A stretch of DNA of 64,000 nt from Physcia stellaris (GCA_018902385.1 JABSSW010000044.1:1-64000), one strand, 5' to 3'; positions 1-15,549 are shown, counted from the stretch's first letter. Notes: generated by a model not told the origin, from the letters alone. Numbers and translations: made by a program.

Positions 1-3000
1 AAACAAATGACATAAAAAATTCGTTGTTTTTTATCAAAATTTTTTCTCGCAAGTTTGCAGGTCGACATTGTCACGTCAAAATTCGCTGAAAAAAAAATAT
101 CATTTTGTTTGTCATTTTTTTTTTTGTTTTTGTTTTGTTCGAAAAAATTCGAATTTTTTTTGTTTCGTTTTTCGATTTTCGCGTCGTTTTTTTTTTGATT
201 TTTTTCGTTTTCGTTTCGTTTGCGTTTGTTTCGTTTGTTGATTTGTTGTTTACATCGCAAACAAATTCGTTTGTTGTCGCGTTTGTTTTTGCGTCGATTT
301 CGATTTCAATCAAATCGCGTAATCAATAATAAACAAAATTTCTCGTTAACGCGACGACAATTAACATAACGCAATCGAAATCGATTTGATTGTTGTAATG
401 TGAATTTTGATTGATAAATTTATTGACGCGTCACATTTACATTTTCGTGTTTTTTTCTGATTTAATAATCGCATGATTTTGTTTGTTGTTGCGGTTTTTT
501 TTCGTTGAATATTGAATTTTGTTTTTTGTTATGACGTGTTGTTTTGTTGTTTGTTTGTTGTATACAAATTCAGGCATATAATCAAAAACAATTCACAATA
601 TTATTTTATTACGGCGCTTTTGCGTCGCAATTATTATTATTTTTGTTTTTTGAATCGTTCACGTTTTTTCAATTTTAAAAATTGACGTGTTTGTTTTTTT
701 GCTGAAAATTTTTCGCTCGATTTCGTTTTGAATTTGTTCGTTTTTCGACGTTTTGCAATTTTTTCAAATTTGCGTAATTCGCGCGCATTTTCGAATTTGA
801 CAATTGCGTTTTTCGTATTTTCGAAATGTTTCATTAATTTTCACGAATTTTCATATGACGATAAATTTATTCATGCAATAAAATATTCAAATTGATTTTT
901 TAATGCGTTTGTTTAACATTTGCGATATTTTATTTTTTTTTTTTCGTTTTTCATTAATATCGGATTGCGATTTTGAATTTGCGTCGTCACGATTATATCA
1001 AAATTGAATAAAAAAACATGAAACACAAAATGTATAAATTTATATTATTTAAACAAATCAAATTCGTAAATTTGCGTATTTATTTTTTGACAATTTCGAA
1101 AAAATTCAATTGTTTATGATCAATTTTTTTTTGAAACGTAATGTGCGTATATTTATATCACGCAACAACATTTTTTTTTCAAATTCAAAAATTTTCATTA
1201 TATGATTTTCATTATAATATTTGATTTGTTGTTCGAAAATCATTTTTCACAAATTCATTAAAGCTGCTTCCGATTGTTTCGCAACGTTTTTGTTTTGTTT
1301 GTTGCAAATGTTTTTTTTTTTTGAAAATTGTTCACAAAATCGTTGTTTAAAATCGCAACGTATTTTAAACAAAATTTTTGAAAAATTTGATCAATGTTTG
1401 AATATTTATTATTATTGTAAACAAATTGTGTCATAAATAACAATTTTGATCAATTATTTTGTTTGAAATTGCAATACACGCGCAAATAATGTTCGAACAT
1501 AATATTTTGTTTTTTTGTTTGTTCATTTGTTTGTAAATGAAAAACAATATTAAATTTACGTTTCGTTTTCAAATTTCAACACAAAATAAATCAAAAATTG
1601 TTTGTGAAAAAAAAAATTTTTATTCGAAATAATGTTACGTATTATTTCATGACGACATACGAATTCGTCATAACAAATTCGCAAAATTTATCGCGTTTAA
1701 CGTTTTTGCGATTATTATGTACGTTGCGTATTTCGTCAATTTGTTTATCAATATTAATATCAAATCGTTAATTTTTTCAATATAAAATTTTTTAACAAAA
1801 AACATATTCGTAATGAAATTCATTTATAATTGTATCGAATGATTGTTTTTTTTTTTTTTCGACGAAATGTTATTATATCGTCATAAAATTTATGCTCGAT
1901 AAATTCCGCATTCGTTGATAATTTGAACAAATACGTACATAATTTGTTATTTTTTTCGATCATGTTTCAAATCAAAATATTTGCGTCGATAACATTTTTG
2001 ATTTTTGTTCGCGCAAAATGTTCAACATTTGAATCGTCATAATTTATTCAAAAATTTTTTGTTTTGTAACGAAATTCAAACACATAAATTTTGAAATCAC
2101 GACGAAAATTCATTTTTTCGTTAATTTCATTTCGAAAATTCGTTTTGTTTGTTTGAAATTTTGACGTCATTGTTTGTCAATAACAAAACGTTTTTTTGTT
2201 GTAATTTGAATAATCACGCAATTATTTCTTTTCGAATTTTGTCAAATAAAATTTTTTCGATTTCAAATAAATTTGACAAAAATCGAAATGCGACAATGTT
2301 TAAAATTTTGCAAACACATTTATCGAGAATTTTTTCATTCGAAACAATATTTCGAATATTTGTCGTAACAATATTACGTAATCGCGTTGTCGATGTTGAA
2401 ATTTGATTGAAATCAAATACACGTTAATCGTTTTGCAAATCAAATTGATAATTTTGAACGAAATTTGTTTCAAAAATAAAAAAAAATTTATCGTTATTTT
2501 TAACGTTATTTTCGATTTCATAAAATCAAATTGTTTTTCGATTTGACGCGTTCGCAAAATTCATGTTTTGTTTTTGCGATAAATTTTTTTTGAAAATCAA
2601 ACGTAATTATTTTTGAAAAGTTCAACGAATTTGTTTCGCATTAAAAAGTAAATTTGATTTGATTGTCATAATTTATCGAAAATTGTTGTGATCAAAAATA
2701 ACGCGAATAAAATTTTGTTATTTTGCAAATAATGTTTTCGAATTTTAAAAATCAAACATTATCGTTTCAATTTTTGTCACGATTGTTTTCAATTAATTTT
2801 AAAAATTTTCTTGAAATCGAAATCGAAATCAAATTTTGTTTTGATCGTTTTTGTTTTTTGATTGTCAACACATTATTTTTTCATGATTAAAAACATCAAT
2901 TTTCATGCGTTTTTTTTTTTCAATCATAATGCGTAAAAATAAAAACAATCGTCGAATTAAAAACGAACGTTCAAAACGCAATTTTAATTTTTTTGTTATA

Positions 3001-6000
3001 ACAAATGAAAAACGATTTTTTTTCGACGATTAAATCGCGTCAAATTTTTAAATGATATTACGATTTGCGAAATTTTTTTAAAAAAAAATTTATAAAATTC
3101 AACAAAATTTAAAAAAATCATAATATTTTTCGTCGTTTTCGAATTCAAATCAATCGACGATTGCATTTTTACGCGAACGTTTTTTTCAATAACATTGCGA
3201 GTTCAACAACGAAATTTAAAAAATTGATTTTTTTTTTTTCAATTCTCGCATTTTTTCAATTTGACATACAAACGATAACGTAATAACGTTTTAAACATCA
3301 AACGAACATGAAAATTTGTTTGACGATATTTTGAAATAAATCAGCATATCATTCAAATACATCACGCAAAAACGTCAATGTACATTTAATCGCTTTAAAA
3401 TTAAATTGAAAAATAACAAAAACGTTAACAAAATCGAAAAAAATAATTTTATTCGTATTGTTTATAACGAATACGAAAACAATTTTTCATTCATTCAAAA
3501 CTTAAATTCGAATTTTACGATACGCATTTCGAATGCTTATTTTGACGAAACGTTTAATATTTTTGAAACGTTTTAACGTTTCAAACAATAACGACAATGA
3601 ATAATGAATTTTTGATCGTGATTTCATCGAATTTTCGATAATTCATCGTGATAAACGCAAAATTGTCATTTAATTTTTTGACAAACAACACAAATATTTT
3701 CATCAATGAAATACGTTGAAAAAACGAATTCATTTTTTCGTCAACGCGTTTTCGAAATAATTGCGTATAATTAAATAATTTAATTATTAAATATTGTATA
3801 TAAATTCAAACGCGAATTTTTGTCGATTGTCAAAATAAACAACATATTCGATTTGATTTTGAAAATTCAAATTGTTCGACAACGTTTTGAAAAATTTCGC
3901 TATTATATCATTAAAATAATATCAAAAGAAGTCGTTGAATCGATTTCATTTGTAACGCATTAAACGAACATTCATTTCGTTTTCGATTGTGATAATTTTG
4001 CGTTAAAAACATTTGATATAATTTTTCAACAATCAAACGATCGATAATTTTAAAAATGACAATCATAATTAAATCAACGAATTTTTAAACAAAAATTTTA
4101 TCGAAATTTTTATCATAAAGAATTTTCATAATTATCATCGACGACGAACATATTTTTAACGACGATTATGTTAACGAATGTCAAAATCGACAACATTCAC
4201 TTTGAAAATATTCAAAATAAATGTCGAATTTCGCATGTCAATCGTTCAAAAATTAACATTTTGTTTTGCATGTTTTTCATTATTTCAATCATGATACGCA
4301 CGTTTTCATAATATTTTACATTGAATCACACGATCGTTAACAAATTTTATACGTTGCTTAAAAATGAATTTTTTGAAATTCAAACAATTGCATTTGTTTA
4401 ACAAAATTTGTAATATAAATTTGGATTTCAACATCAAAATCAATCAAACAAATAATTGAAATTTGTTTGTTTGATACGTATAATAAAAATTGATAACGTA
4501 ATTATCAAACACGAAATTTTCGTTTTAAATTCATTTTTTCAATGTTTCAACGATCAAACATCAAAATCGTTTTTTTCGACGAAAAATTTTGAAATAATGT
4601 TTTTTTTGAATTTCGATAATTTTCGACACAAAATAATTTCGCGAATTTTGTGATTCGATTCCATATTTAAAAATGCCGTTGTTTTTGAATTTTGAAAAAT
4701 GCGAAATTGTGATTTTGATTTTGATTTTTTTTTTTTTGATGATTTTGTTGCGATTTCGTAAAAAAAATTTGATTGTTTTTTTGGAACGTTGTCAATTTCA
4801 AAAAATTCGGACATTATACGAAATTTTTTTGTTTTTATTTTTGTCGTCAAAATTGTCATTTTTTGATTTTTTTTGATTATTTAAAAATTTATTTTGTTTT
4901 GTTTTATATTGTTCGACGATTTATTTAACGTATTATCGTCGATTTTGAATTTGACGCCATTTTGAAAAATTAACGATTAATTTGAAAAAAATCGATTTTA
5001 CGTCACGCAATTTTACATTATTTTTTTGAATTTTGAATTTTGATCAACAATTTTTTTTTTATCGACATTGAAATTGACGTTTATTTTTGTTTTACAATTC
5101 GATTAAATATCGACGATTTCTCGAACAATGTTTTGTCGAAACAATTTTTTCGACATTTTCAATAACGAAATAATCGTTTATGACACGAATTATCGAATTG
5201 TTAAACAACGTTAACAAATAATTTTTATATTGTTTTTTATGTTTGTTTTTCAATAACATCAACATAATTACGTTATTCATTTTTTTTGTCGTTATCAAAA
5301 ACGACGCCGATCAATTTGTTTTCATATTTTTTGTTTGAAAATTTGCGTTTTTCGAAAACGATATATTTTTAATCACGCAATCAATTTTTCAAATTGTTTT
5401 AATTTTTATATTTTTCGAAAAAAATTTTTAATTGTTCGTTTTTTGATATGCGAAAACGAATTTTTATATTGATAAAAAATAATCGACGACGACGACGATT
5501 TCGATAAAAACGTTTCGTTTACTTAATGATCAAAAAAATTGAATCATTAAATTTTGATTCAATTTTCAACATTTTCGAAATTTTTATTTGTTTGAAAAAT
5601 CACGTTTGAATCGACAACAACAAACACAACGAAATTAATGTTATTTGACGACAACGAAACAAAATCATTTTTTCGTTGTGTTTCATTTTGATTAAAATAA
5701 ATAACAAATTTGTTTAATCGAAAATTGATCAACATTTGAAAATCAAAATTCGAAAATTGAAATTAAATTGAAACGTTTTTCGAATATTCAAAATCGATAA
5801 AATCGAGCATAAATTTTTTTGAAATTCGAACAATTTCAATAACTCGATTGATAAAAATCGAATAAAAAAATTTTCTGTTTTTTTTTTTTGTGATTGTCAA
5901 TAGAATCGAATCACGAATTTGTTCGAACGTTTCAAAAACGACGACGAAACGTTTTTGTCAATCAACATTTTTAATCGAACAATTTTCGAAAAACAATTTA

Positions 6001-9000
6001 AAATTATAAAAATTAAGCATTTGATTAAATTGCAATAATAATATTAATTGTTATAATAAATTTAAACACATAATAAAATTAATTGTTAAAATGAAAAAAA
6101 TTCGTAAAAATTTGAATATATAAACACGAAATGCGACAGTTAAATTTTAAATGTTTTAGCGTCAAGAAATTTCGATTGATTTCTTTGTCTCGTTACAAAT
6201 CGTCGAAAAAAAATATTAACGATTTTGTTTTTAATTACACGAAAATTGTATTCGTAATTCGAATTTTGAAAATTTTCGAAATTTTGAATTCGAAACGACG
6301 ATTAATATTATTCAAAAATTTTTTTAAATGTATTATCGTTTTCATTTTTCGAACGAATTTATGATAATTTTTGCATTTCGATAAACAAATTATCGCATTA
6401 ATCAAACGTTTGTTTGATAATTTTAAATAATTAATTGATTTTGAATGTATTAATCAAATTTAACGATATCATCAAATTATTAAAACGATTCAAATATTGT
6501 TCGAAAATTTCATTTTATTTTTGAATTTTATAAAAAATTTGTTTTCGAAAAATTTATTATATACATTATTCATTTTATCGAAATTATCGCACACGTTTTT
6601 CAAATTGTTTATTAATTTTTTAATGAATTTATACGAATATGCGTTATCATAATCGACACGATGTTCAATGATATTTCAAATCAATTTTTACAACGAATTT
6701 CGTGCGTAATAAATTTTATTTTTTTCGTTAAAAAATTGTCATAAATTTGATTCGAATTTGATTTTTAAATGAATTTTTCATTGTTTTTATTCGTCATGAT
6801 TTTCATAAAAATTGAAAATATTTTGATATTTAATTTTTGTTCGTATTGAATACGAAATATCAACAAATGTTTTTTTGAAAATGTTGATTTATGAAAACGT
6901 TCGAAAATTCGTTTTTGAAAAATTATAATTGATTTTTCGCAAAAAATTTTAAATAACAATTCGATAAAATTTTTTTCATGTCGAAAATTTTGACGTTTAA
7001 ATTTTTTACGAATATTTTTTAATCAAAATCATCAATGAAATTTTTTGACGTGTTTGTTTATTAATAAAATTTAAAATTTTTTTTTTCAAAATTGTTTTAT
7101 TCAATCGAAAAATTTTTATTTTTCGATTAATTTATTTTTTCGAATTCGATATTGATTTCGACAACGTTTCATTCGAACAATTTTTATTTTTTGATAAATT
7201 AAATTTTTGTCGACAATTTAAAACAACAATTGATTTTTCGTTTGAATTAATCGAAATTGAAAATCAAAAATTTTTGAATTTGAACGATGTTTTGTCGTTT
7301 TTGTTTTTTCAATTGAATATTTGTTTTCGCATATTTTTGTTGAATTTTTTGTTTCAATTTTTTTATCAAATTCATTTCATCAAAAACATAAAAATATTTT
7401 GCATTCAATTAATTGATCGATCGACAACGTTTTTTTAAATTTTAATGTTTTTCATTACAAATGAAATTGAATTTGACATTTTTGTCAACAAATTTAAAAT
7501 ATAAATTTATCGTTTTTTTTTTGCGATAATAATTTTTTGATTCGAAAATTCGAATTCGATAATAATGCGTCGATAAATTGTTTGTGTCGAAATCGACGTC
7601 GAATTTTGATGATCGAAAATGTAATTTGAAAATTATTTTTTCGTGTCGACGTATAAAAATTTTCGAATGCGATTTTTGTGAATTTTCATTTTTTTCATTT
7701 TTTTCGATTTTGAATCAAATATGTCGTGTTTCAACAACGAATTCGAAAAATCAAAAATTTTCATTTATAAATTTTTTTGAATGATTTGATTTTGAATGTT
7801 TAAAATTTTTTTCATACAATTCAATCGAATATGAAAATTGATTTTTTAAAAAATTAATTTGATTGTTCGAAAAAAATTTTGATATTCGATAAAAAAATCT
7901 TTTTTTAACAAAAAAATTTGAATAATGAATAAATTTTCAAATTCGATTGAAACGATTTCGATTCAACATGTTAACAACAATATGTTTTGTAAATATTTTC
8001 AAATTTTGATTTCGAATGAATAAAAAAATTTAAACGAATTAATTTAAATATGAAATTTTTTGAATTTTGATTTTTGAAATATGTAATAAAATTCGAATTT
8101 TGAAAATTTTCGAAAATTAAAAAAAAATGTTTAAAAATTCGAAACGTTGTTTGAATAATAAATATGTATAATTTGACATTTCGAAATAAATATTTCGAAA
8201 TGTTTGAATGATAAATAAAATGTGATTTTTGATGAATTGTAAAAAATGTAACACGAATTTCAACATTATGTTTCATCGTTCACGTGCAAAAATTGAAAAT
8301 TTTTTTTTCGTCGTTTTATTTGTATATCGAACACGATGTTTTCGATGAAAATTTTTTTTTTTCGTTTTGATATTAATTTTTCAAAATGAATATTATATTG
8401 ATATTTTCAATCGTAATTTTCAATTCACGATATTTTCGTCAAAATTGAATAACATTCGAAAAATTATTATTGTGTCATAAAATTACAATTTTCGATTCAC
8501 GATATTTTTGTCAAAATCGAATAATTTCGAAAGTTATATATTACATTGATATTTTCAGTCGTAATTTTCAATTCACGATATTTTCGTTCGAATTGAATAA
8601 TTAATTAATGAAAATTCTTTTTCGCGTTTTGAAATTTTATTTTTTCAAACTGAAATAAACGATTGTTACAATGCGTCGAGATCGTTTTCGTTATACGCAA
8701 AAATTGAATATTTTTATACATAAATATACAATCACGATTGTTTTTGAAATCGTTTTCAAATAAATGATTCGCATCGACGATAAATATTGCGTATTGAAAT
8801 CGTTCGAATATCATCAATACGAAATTGACGAATAATTATATTTTCTGAATAATCGTCAAATTGTCAAATAAATGAATAGTTAATATTGTGTCAGAAAATC
8901 GTCGCATGTAATTAATTGTATTGAAATTGACGAAAATATTAATTATGCAACGATATTAATTACATGTTGAAAAATTTTTTTATTTGCGATAATCATTCGA

Positions 9001-9886
9001 TTAATCGTTTCGATGATTTCGCAAACTCGTTCAATTCGAACTTGACAGAAATTCGAAATCAAAATCATCACAATAAGCGACGACGACGTCAAAACGTTAC
9101 ATATAAAAAACAATCATCAAAACACGAATTAAACGAAATATATTGAATTTCAATAAAATGATTACAAAACTTTTAATAAAAAAATAAAAGAATTTATGAC
9201 ATTTTGTCAGAATTTTTCATGATTTTGATGAGAAATTCGACAAACTAACGACATTTTCTGAATTCAACACAGATTTTACGAAATCGACGATAATAATGAA
9301 AATAATAAATTATTTTATCTCGTCGTAACTATTAACAACTAGAAATAAATCAAAAAATTGATTGCAAAATTTAAAATTGTAAAAATTTAAATTTAATTCT
9401 TTTCGAAAATCGCGTTTCATTGATTTTAAATAAAATTACGTGCATCAATAATGAGAAAAATAACGTTATTTTGATTGAAAACGCATTAATCAACGATAAT
9501 CGAAATAAATTTTGTCATCGTTTCGTATTATTGTTCATTTTCAGATTGCGTGTTCGTTCGAACATGATCATTGAATGTTAAATACGTATTGTATATCAAT
9601 CAACGTAATGAATGATAATTCAAAACGTTTCACTAATATGATAAAATAATGAAAACATTCAGAAATTAAAACGTTTTAAAATTCGAATTTTTCAAATTTT
9701 TCGTTTTTTTTTTTTTGACTTTAGAAAAGAAAATAATTAACACAATGACAAAAAATCAAAATCGAAATTCGATAAAATCATATAATCGAATGCAATGTTT
9801 TTGTTGTAAATTGTGTGAATTATGATTATCTAAAAAAATTTTACAGACGATTTTGTAAAAATCGAACGTCAAACATATAAAATTTA
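1..9886. other. AT-rich hypermutated block without genes
   Basis: I see no gene here. The sequence is long T and A runs; T runs end in CG or CA. CpT, CpC, ApG and GpG are nearly absent (2,401-2,700: 14 CpA, 15 CpG, 0 CpT, 0 CpC, 2 ApG). Short open stretches exist, for example 4,554-4,859 (-) and 71-313 (-), rich in K, N, F and I. They look like by-products of composition or remains of mutated coding DNA; none shows a domain I recognise. The block continues past the left edge of the window. Confidence 0.85.
8420..8600. repeat. Three short direct repeats in AT-rich DNA
   Basis: A ~33-bp sequence around the core ATTCACGATATTTT occurs three times, starting near 8,420, 8,491 and 8,568, with 70-78 bp periodicity. 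Copies differ by a few bases. No coding role is visible. Confidence 0.6.
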
Positions 9887-10120
9887 AACTGATCGCGACG
9901 AATCAAAAATTTGAAAAAATCAAAAATTTGATTCGAAAATCGAATCAAATTTGAAATGTAAAATTTGAAATTTGTTTTGACGTCAAATTCAAATTTTTGA
10001 TTTTAATGTCAAATTTAAATTCAAATCGACATATTCGATTTGAAATTTGTTTTGACGTCAAATCAAATTTTTTTTTTGAATTTGAAATTTGATTTGAAAA
10101 ATTTGATTTGATTTGAAATA
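9887..10120 (+). repeat. Left terminal segment of the inverted repeat
   Basis: Low-complexity sequence of alternating TTTGA/TCAAA words. It is mirrored at 27,830-28,058, and a third related stretch lies inside the right half at about 22,217-22,430. The internal copy marks the place where the second right-hand tandem unit breaks off, so it may be the end of a separate shorter copy. Confidence 0.7.
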
Positions 10121-10271
10121 TTATTTATAAAAAATAATAAAAATAGATTTTTTTTTACAAATTTTATTGAAAAGAAAAAAATATTGAAAAAAATTTTAAA
10201 CATGAATAATGAATAATGAATTTTGATAATGCAATTTAAAAAAAAAATTGATTATTATTCACAAACAAATG

Positions 10272-13200
10272 ATAATGTATGATAATAATATATTTTCGTT
10301 ATTTAATTAAATTAAAAATCGAACATTATGAAATTTGTATCGTTCGTATTTTCGTTATTTTCGAATTCGTTTTCGTTATCAAAATTTTTTACGTTTTTTT
10401 TTTCGTTATCGTCGTCGTTTTTTGCATTTTTTTTTTTTGATCGCATTGAAAAATTCGATTTTAATATTTCGATTTTTCGCATTGTGCGAAAAAACAAAAT
10501 TTTTAATTGTTTTTTCGCATTTTTTTTATCGTGTCAACAAAATTCGTTGTTTTCAATGCGCGAATTTTTTTATTATTATAAAAAACGCGTTGTGCGATCA
10601 ATTTCGTTATTGAATACAAATATTTTTTTATTGCGTTTTGCGTTCGTTCAATGTTTTTATCGTTTTGAAATTAAAATGAATTATCAATGAAATTAACAAA
10701 TTTTAATATTTAATATTTATTGATTATTGCGAAAATTCGAAATTAATTGTTTGATGTATGATTTCGATTGCATTTTTTTGATATCGTTTTGTCGTGTTTG
10801 TTCGTCGAATTTTTTTGTTTTGTTGATAAATTTCATTTTTCAAAAAACACGTTAAAAATTAATTAAAAATCGCAATTTTTATATGCATTATTCGATTGCA
10901 TTATCATGATTGTCGTTTTCAATACGAACATCGAACATTTTTTTTATCATTTTTTTTTTCAAAATTTTACGATTTTTTTCATCAAATTCAAATCAAACAA
11001 CAATTTTTATCAAATTTTTTTGAATTTGAACACAACGACATTATCGACATTTTGTGTTTTGTAAAATTTGATTTGAATTTTCGATCAATTTTTTTTTTTT
11101 CGCGATTAACGACATTTTTTGAATTCGTCGAATAAATTTTAACAAATATAAATTGTGCGAATTCGAACATTTTGAAAATAAATATCAACACGATAATGCG
11201 ACAAAATAATGCATCATTTTTGAACAATGTTCAAAACGTACGTCGAATATAAATCAATATCAATTAATCGATAAAATTGAAAACAAATTTGTGATTGAAT
11301 TTATCAACAAACGTGTTGCGATAAACAATTGAATCATATTTGAAAACGAAAAATGAATCAAATTTGAAAATTCAAATTAATATTTATTCGTCAAATTTGT
11401 GAATTTGTGTGCAATAAAATTGATTAACATCGATAATGCGATATGATCATGCATTCAATTTTGAAACGAAAAATAACGAATATTACACACGAAAATAATC
11501 AAATTTAACAAATGATTTATCAATATCGAAAAAAAAAAAATTGAAAATGTTGTAAAAAATCGATCGAAAATTGTCGACACGCGATTTTTGCGTTTATCGA
11601 AAAAATTTAAACGTCGAAATTAAAAAACAATATTTCGATGCAAAAAATTTAATCAAACATTCAACACGATCGCATCGATATTTTTGCAACGTTTGCAAAT
11701 AATGCAAATTTGTATCGCGAAAAAATGAATTTATTAATTAATGAATAACAATCGTTTTATCGCATGTTTAATTTTGTAATCAATGACAATTTTATTAAAT
11801 ATTCATTTGTAACAACAATAAATAATTAAAATAATGCACGAAAATAATGCATAAATTAACAAAATTTAAAATATTTCGACGTTCATTCAAAACTTAAAAA
11901 TTGAAAAAGAAATTTTTCAAAAAATTTTCGTGTTCAAAAATTCGTGAATTTTGTTTTTCAAAACGTTCAATCAACAATTGTTATTGTTATAACAATGAAT
12001 GAAAACGATGAAAATATTGTTGAAAATATTTCAACGAAAAATATAAATATTGATAAAAATGATAATGCAAAAAAATAATGCACAAATTAACAAATAATAA
12101 AACGTTTTGTTGAAAAAATTGAAATGTTTGTCGCGTTTTCGATCAATATTTCGTCGATCAATTGAAACATTTTTGCGAACGTTGTTAAAAAATTTAAATC
12201 GACAAACGTTGTTGAAATGTTTGTTGAATTTGTTAATGATAAAAAATTTGAAAAAACGCGAAATAATAAAATCGTTGATATTAATAATTTTAATAATTTT
12301 TCGTTTTGTAAATCGAATAATGCATAACGATAATGCATAAATTAACAAATCATCGCAATTGTTGAAAATGAAAACATTTCAAAAAAATTCGCAATAACAA
12401 CATTTCAAATGTTTGAAAATCGAAAAAATGTCGAAAACGATGACACGAATGAAAAAATATTTGATAAAAATGAAAATTCAAATGCGAACAAATTCGATAA
12501 TAATAATATTGTAATTATTTATATTGAATTCGAAAAAAATAATCAAATTTTAAATAAATCGAATAATGCGTCAAAATAATGCACAAATTCACAAATCGAA
12601 ACACGCGTTATGAAAAAAACAAATCGACAAATGAATAATGACATTGATGTGAACAAAAACAAAACGTCGATCAAAAAATTATTACAATTGAACATGATCG
12701 CGTTCAAATTTTTCGCGTTCAAATTTTTGCGTTCAAATTTTTTGCGTCGAAATTTTTCGCGTTCAAATTTGTCAATAAATCGAACAAAAAATCAATCGCA
12801 AAACGTTTGAATTTCATTAAAAAAAAAAAAAAAAATCGCGAACAAATCGATAATGCATTCAAATCATACGTTATCGAATATTGATTAACACATCAATAAA
12901 AACACAAACGAACAAAATTCGAAATGATCGTATTGCGCGAAATCAAACGTTTTCAAAAAACGATGAATTTTTAATTGCAAAAAAATCGTTCGCGAAATTT
13001 GTAAAAAAATGATACAAAACATAAAAAAAATGTCAAAATTCAAACATCGATTTTTGAAATTTTGCAAAAAAATATCGAAACGTTTGTCACAAAAATGTTT
13101 GAAAATAAATCAAATGTATTATTTTTGCGCATTATTTTGATAATTAATTTTTATAAAATAATTTATGAAAAAACGATTTATACGAAACGAATAATTTTTC

Positions 13201-13371
13201 AAATGAAAAATATTCATTTTGTTCGAAAAATTTTGAAAATGTTTGTGAATAACAATGTCACAATCATTTAAACACAATGTTATTTTTGTTGTATAATTAA
13301 TTTACATAATTTGAATTCGTGTTTGAATTGTTTTTTATATCAATATTTTTCATGCGTGAATTGAATATTAA
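10272..13371 (+). repeat. Tandem unit L1 (about 3.1 kb)
   Basis: First of two direct units in the left arm. Landmark doublets recur in unit L2 at offsets of 3,068-3,118 bp (10,884/13,995; 11,193/14,306; 11,433/14,543; 11,831/14,944; 12,062/15,154; 12,317/15,385; 12,563/15,632; 12,850/15,960; 13,115/16,233). The unit has a minus-strand ORF block at its left (10.31-11.23 kb) and K/N-rich plus-strand open segments of about 200 bp between doublets at its right, so its contents are divergently arranged. Confidence 0.8.
10312..10700 (-). pseudogene. Element ORF copy 1 (K/N/D-rich, unknown)
   Basis: One of four copies of an ORF with the order: helix-like segment containing KLIAQRVF, then KIRALKTTNF, an RKT-rich stretch, SHNxKNRNI, an acidic NDDDDEK tract and a C-terminal MFDF followed by a doublet. 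Family unknown; no capsid, polymerase, integrase or transposase motif is visible. This copy is broken. Confidence 0.5.
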
Positions 13372-13399
13372 ATGATAATGCATAATGATAATGCATTTT

Positions 13400-13790
13400 C
13401 GTTATTTAATCAATTTAAAAATCGAACATTATGAAATTTTTATCGTTCGTATTTTCGTTGTTTTCGAATTCGTTTTCGTCATCGAATTTTTTCACGTTGT
13501 TTTTTTTTTCGTTATCGTCGTCGTTTTTTGCATTTTTTTTATCGCATTGAAAAAATCGATTTTAATATTTCGATTTTTCGCATTGTGCGAAAAAACAAAA
13601 TTATTAATTGTTTTTCGCATTTTTTATCGCGTTAACAAAATTCGTCGTTTTCAATGCGCGAATTTTTATATCGTCATAAAAAACGCGTTGCGCAATCAAT
13701 TTCATCATTAAATACAAATATTTTTTTATTGCGTTTTGCACGCGTTCAATGTCGTTATCGTTTTGCATTTAAAATGAATCATTAATGAAA
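13400..13790 (-). pseudogene. Element ORF copy 2
   Basis: Second copy, at the left end of unit L2, in the same position relative to the unit boundary as copy 1. It is broken. Identity unknown. Confidence 0.5.
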
Positions 13791-15197
13791 TCAACAAATT
13801 TTGACAAATTTTGACATTGAAAATTCATCGATTGTTGCGCAAATTCGAAATTTGTTGTTCGACGTATAATTTCGATTGCATTTTTTTTTGCATCGTTTTG
13901 TCGTGTTTGTTCGTCGAATTTTTTTTTATTTTGTTAATAAATTTCATTTTTCAAAAAACACGTTAAAAATTAATTAAAAATCGCAATTTTTATATGTATT
14001 ATTCGATTGCATTATCATGATTGTCGTTTTCAATACGTGTATCGAACATTTTTTTTTATCATTTTTTTTCAAAATTTTGCGATTTTTTTTATCAAATTCA
14101 AATCAAACAACAATTTTTATCAAATTTTTTTTGAATTTGAACACAACGACATTGTCGACATTTTGTGTTTTGTAAAATTTGATTTGAATTTTCGATTAAT
14201 GTTTTTTTTTTTTCGCAATTAATGACATTTTTTGAATTTGTGAAATAAATTTTAACAAATGTAAATTGTGCGAATTCGAACATTTTGAATGTAAATATCA
14301 ACACGATAATGCGACAAAATAAATCATTTTTGAACAATATTCAAAACGTACGTCGAATATAAATCAATACGAAATAATTGACAAAATTGAAAACAAATTT
14401 GTGATTGAAATTATTAACAAACGTTATGCGATAAACAATTGAATTATATTTGAAAACGAAAAAAAAAACAAACGTGAAAATACAAAATAATATTTAATCG
14501 TCAAATTTGAAAATTTATTTGCAATAAAATTGATTAACATCGATAATGCGATATGATAATGTATACAATTTTAAAATATTCACAACGTAAATGATGAAAC
14601 GAAAAATAACGAATATTACACAAAAAAATAATCAAATATGCGAAATGATTTATCAATATCGAAAAAAAAAAATTGAAAATGTTATAAAAAATCGATCGAA
14701 AATTGTCGACACGCGATTGTTGCGTTTATCGAAAAAATTTAAACGTCGAAATTAAAAACAATATTTCGATACAAAACATTTAATCAAACATTCAACACGA
14801 TCGCATCAATATTTTTGCAACGTTTGCAAATAAAACAAATTTGAATCGCAATAAAATGAATTTATTGATTGTTGAACAAATTTCGATAAAACGCATCGAC
14901 AATTTTATTGAATATTCATTTGTGACAATAATAAATAAATAAAATAATGCATGAAAATAATACGTTGATTAACATTAATTAAAACATTTCAATTTATATT
15001 TTAAATTACAAAAATTGAATCATGTTTTTTCAAAACATCGATGTCATCAATTTATAAATTAATTTTTAAATGTTGTCGATTTTCAAACAAACATTGAAAA
15101 TAACGAAAATAATATTGATGATAATTCGAAAATGTTCAAAACACGAATAAATAATAATGCATGAAAATAATGCATAAATTAACAATTTTCAAAACGT

Positions 15198-15395
15198 ATG
15201 TTCGCGAAAATTGATTTGTTTGTTTCGTTTATGACGAATATTCAATCGTTCAAATTTAATGTTTTGAAAAACGTAATGCGAAATTTAAAACGACAATCGA
15301 TACGAAATTTGAAAAAACGAAAAATGATGAAATTATTGATGTCGATAATAATATCAATAATAATATTTTTTTTTGATAAATCAAATAATGCATGA
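15198..15395 (+). pseudogene. K/N-rich open segment between doublets
   Basis: Open segment beginning MFAKIDLFVSF and ending DKSNNA, the last residues being encoded by the doublet itself. Its inverted partner is 22,592-22,795 (-). Related segments are 12,107-12,340 (+) with partner 25,652-25,885 (-). Several such ~200-bp segments each end in [S/D]NNA or NDNA in phase with the doublet, as if they were exons or modules separated by it. Confidence 0.4.
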
Positions 15396-15549
15396 AAATA
15401 ATGCATAAATTAACAAATTATAACAATTGTTAAAAATACGAAAATTTCAAAAAATTCGCAATGAAAACGATTCAAAAATTTGAAAATCAAAAAAATGTCG
15501 AAAACAATATTTCGAATAAAAAAAAATTTGATGAAAATGAAAATTTGAA

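Noticed and set aside
4554-4859. 101-codon minus-strand ORF as a gene
   Set aside because: Low complexity, no domain, no homologous copy in the window, and surrounded by saturated mutation.
10328-10690. Plus-strand F/S-rich ORFs (10,328; 10,335; 13,385) as genes
   Set aside because: They are antisense shadows of the K/N/D-rich minus-strand ORF; the poly-F composition follows from T runs.
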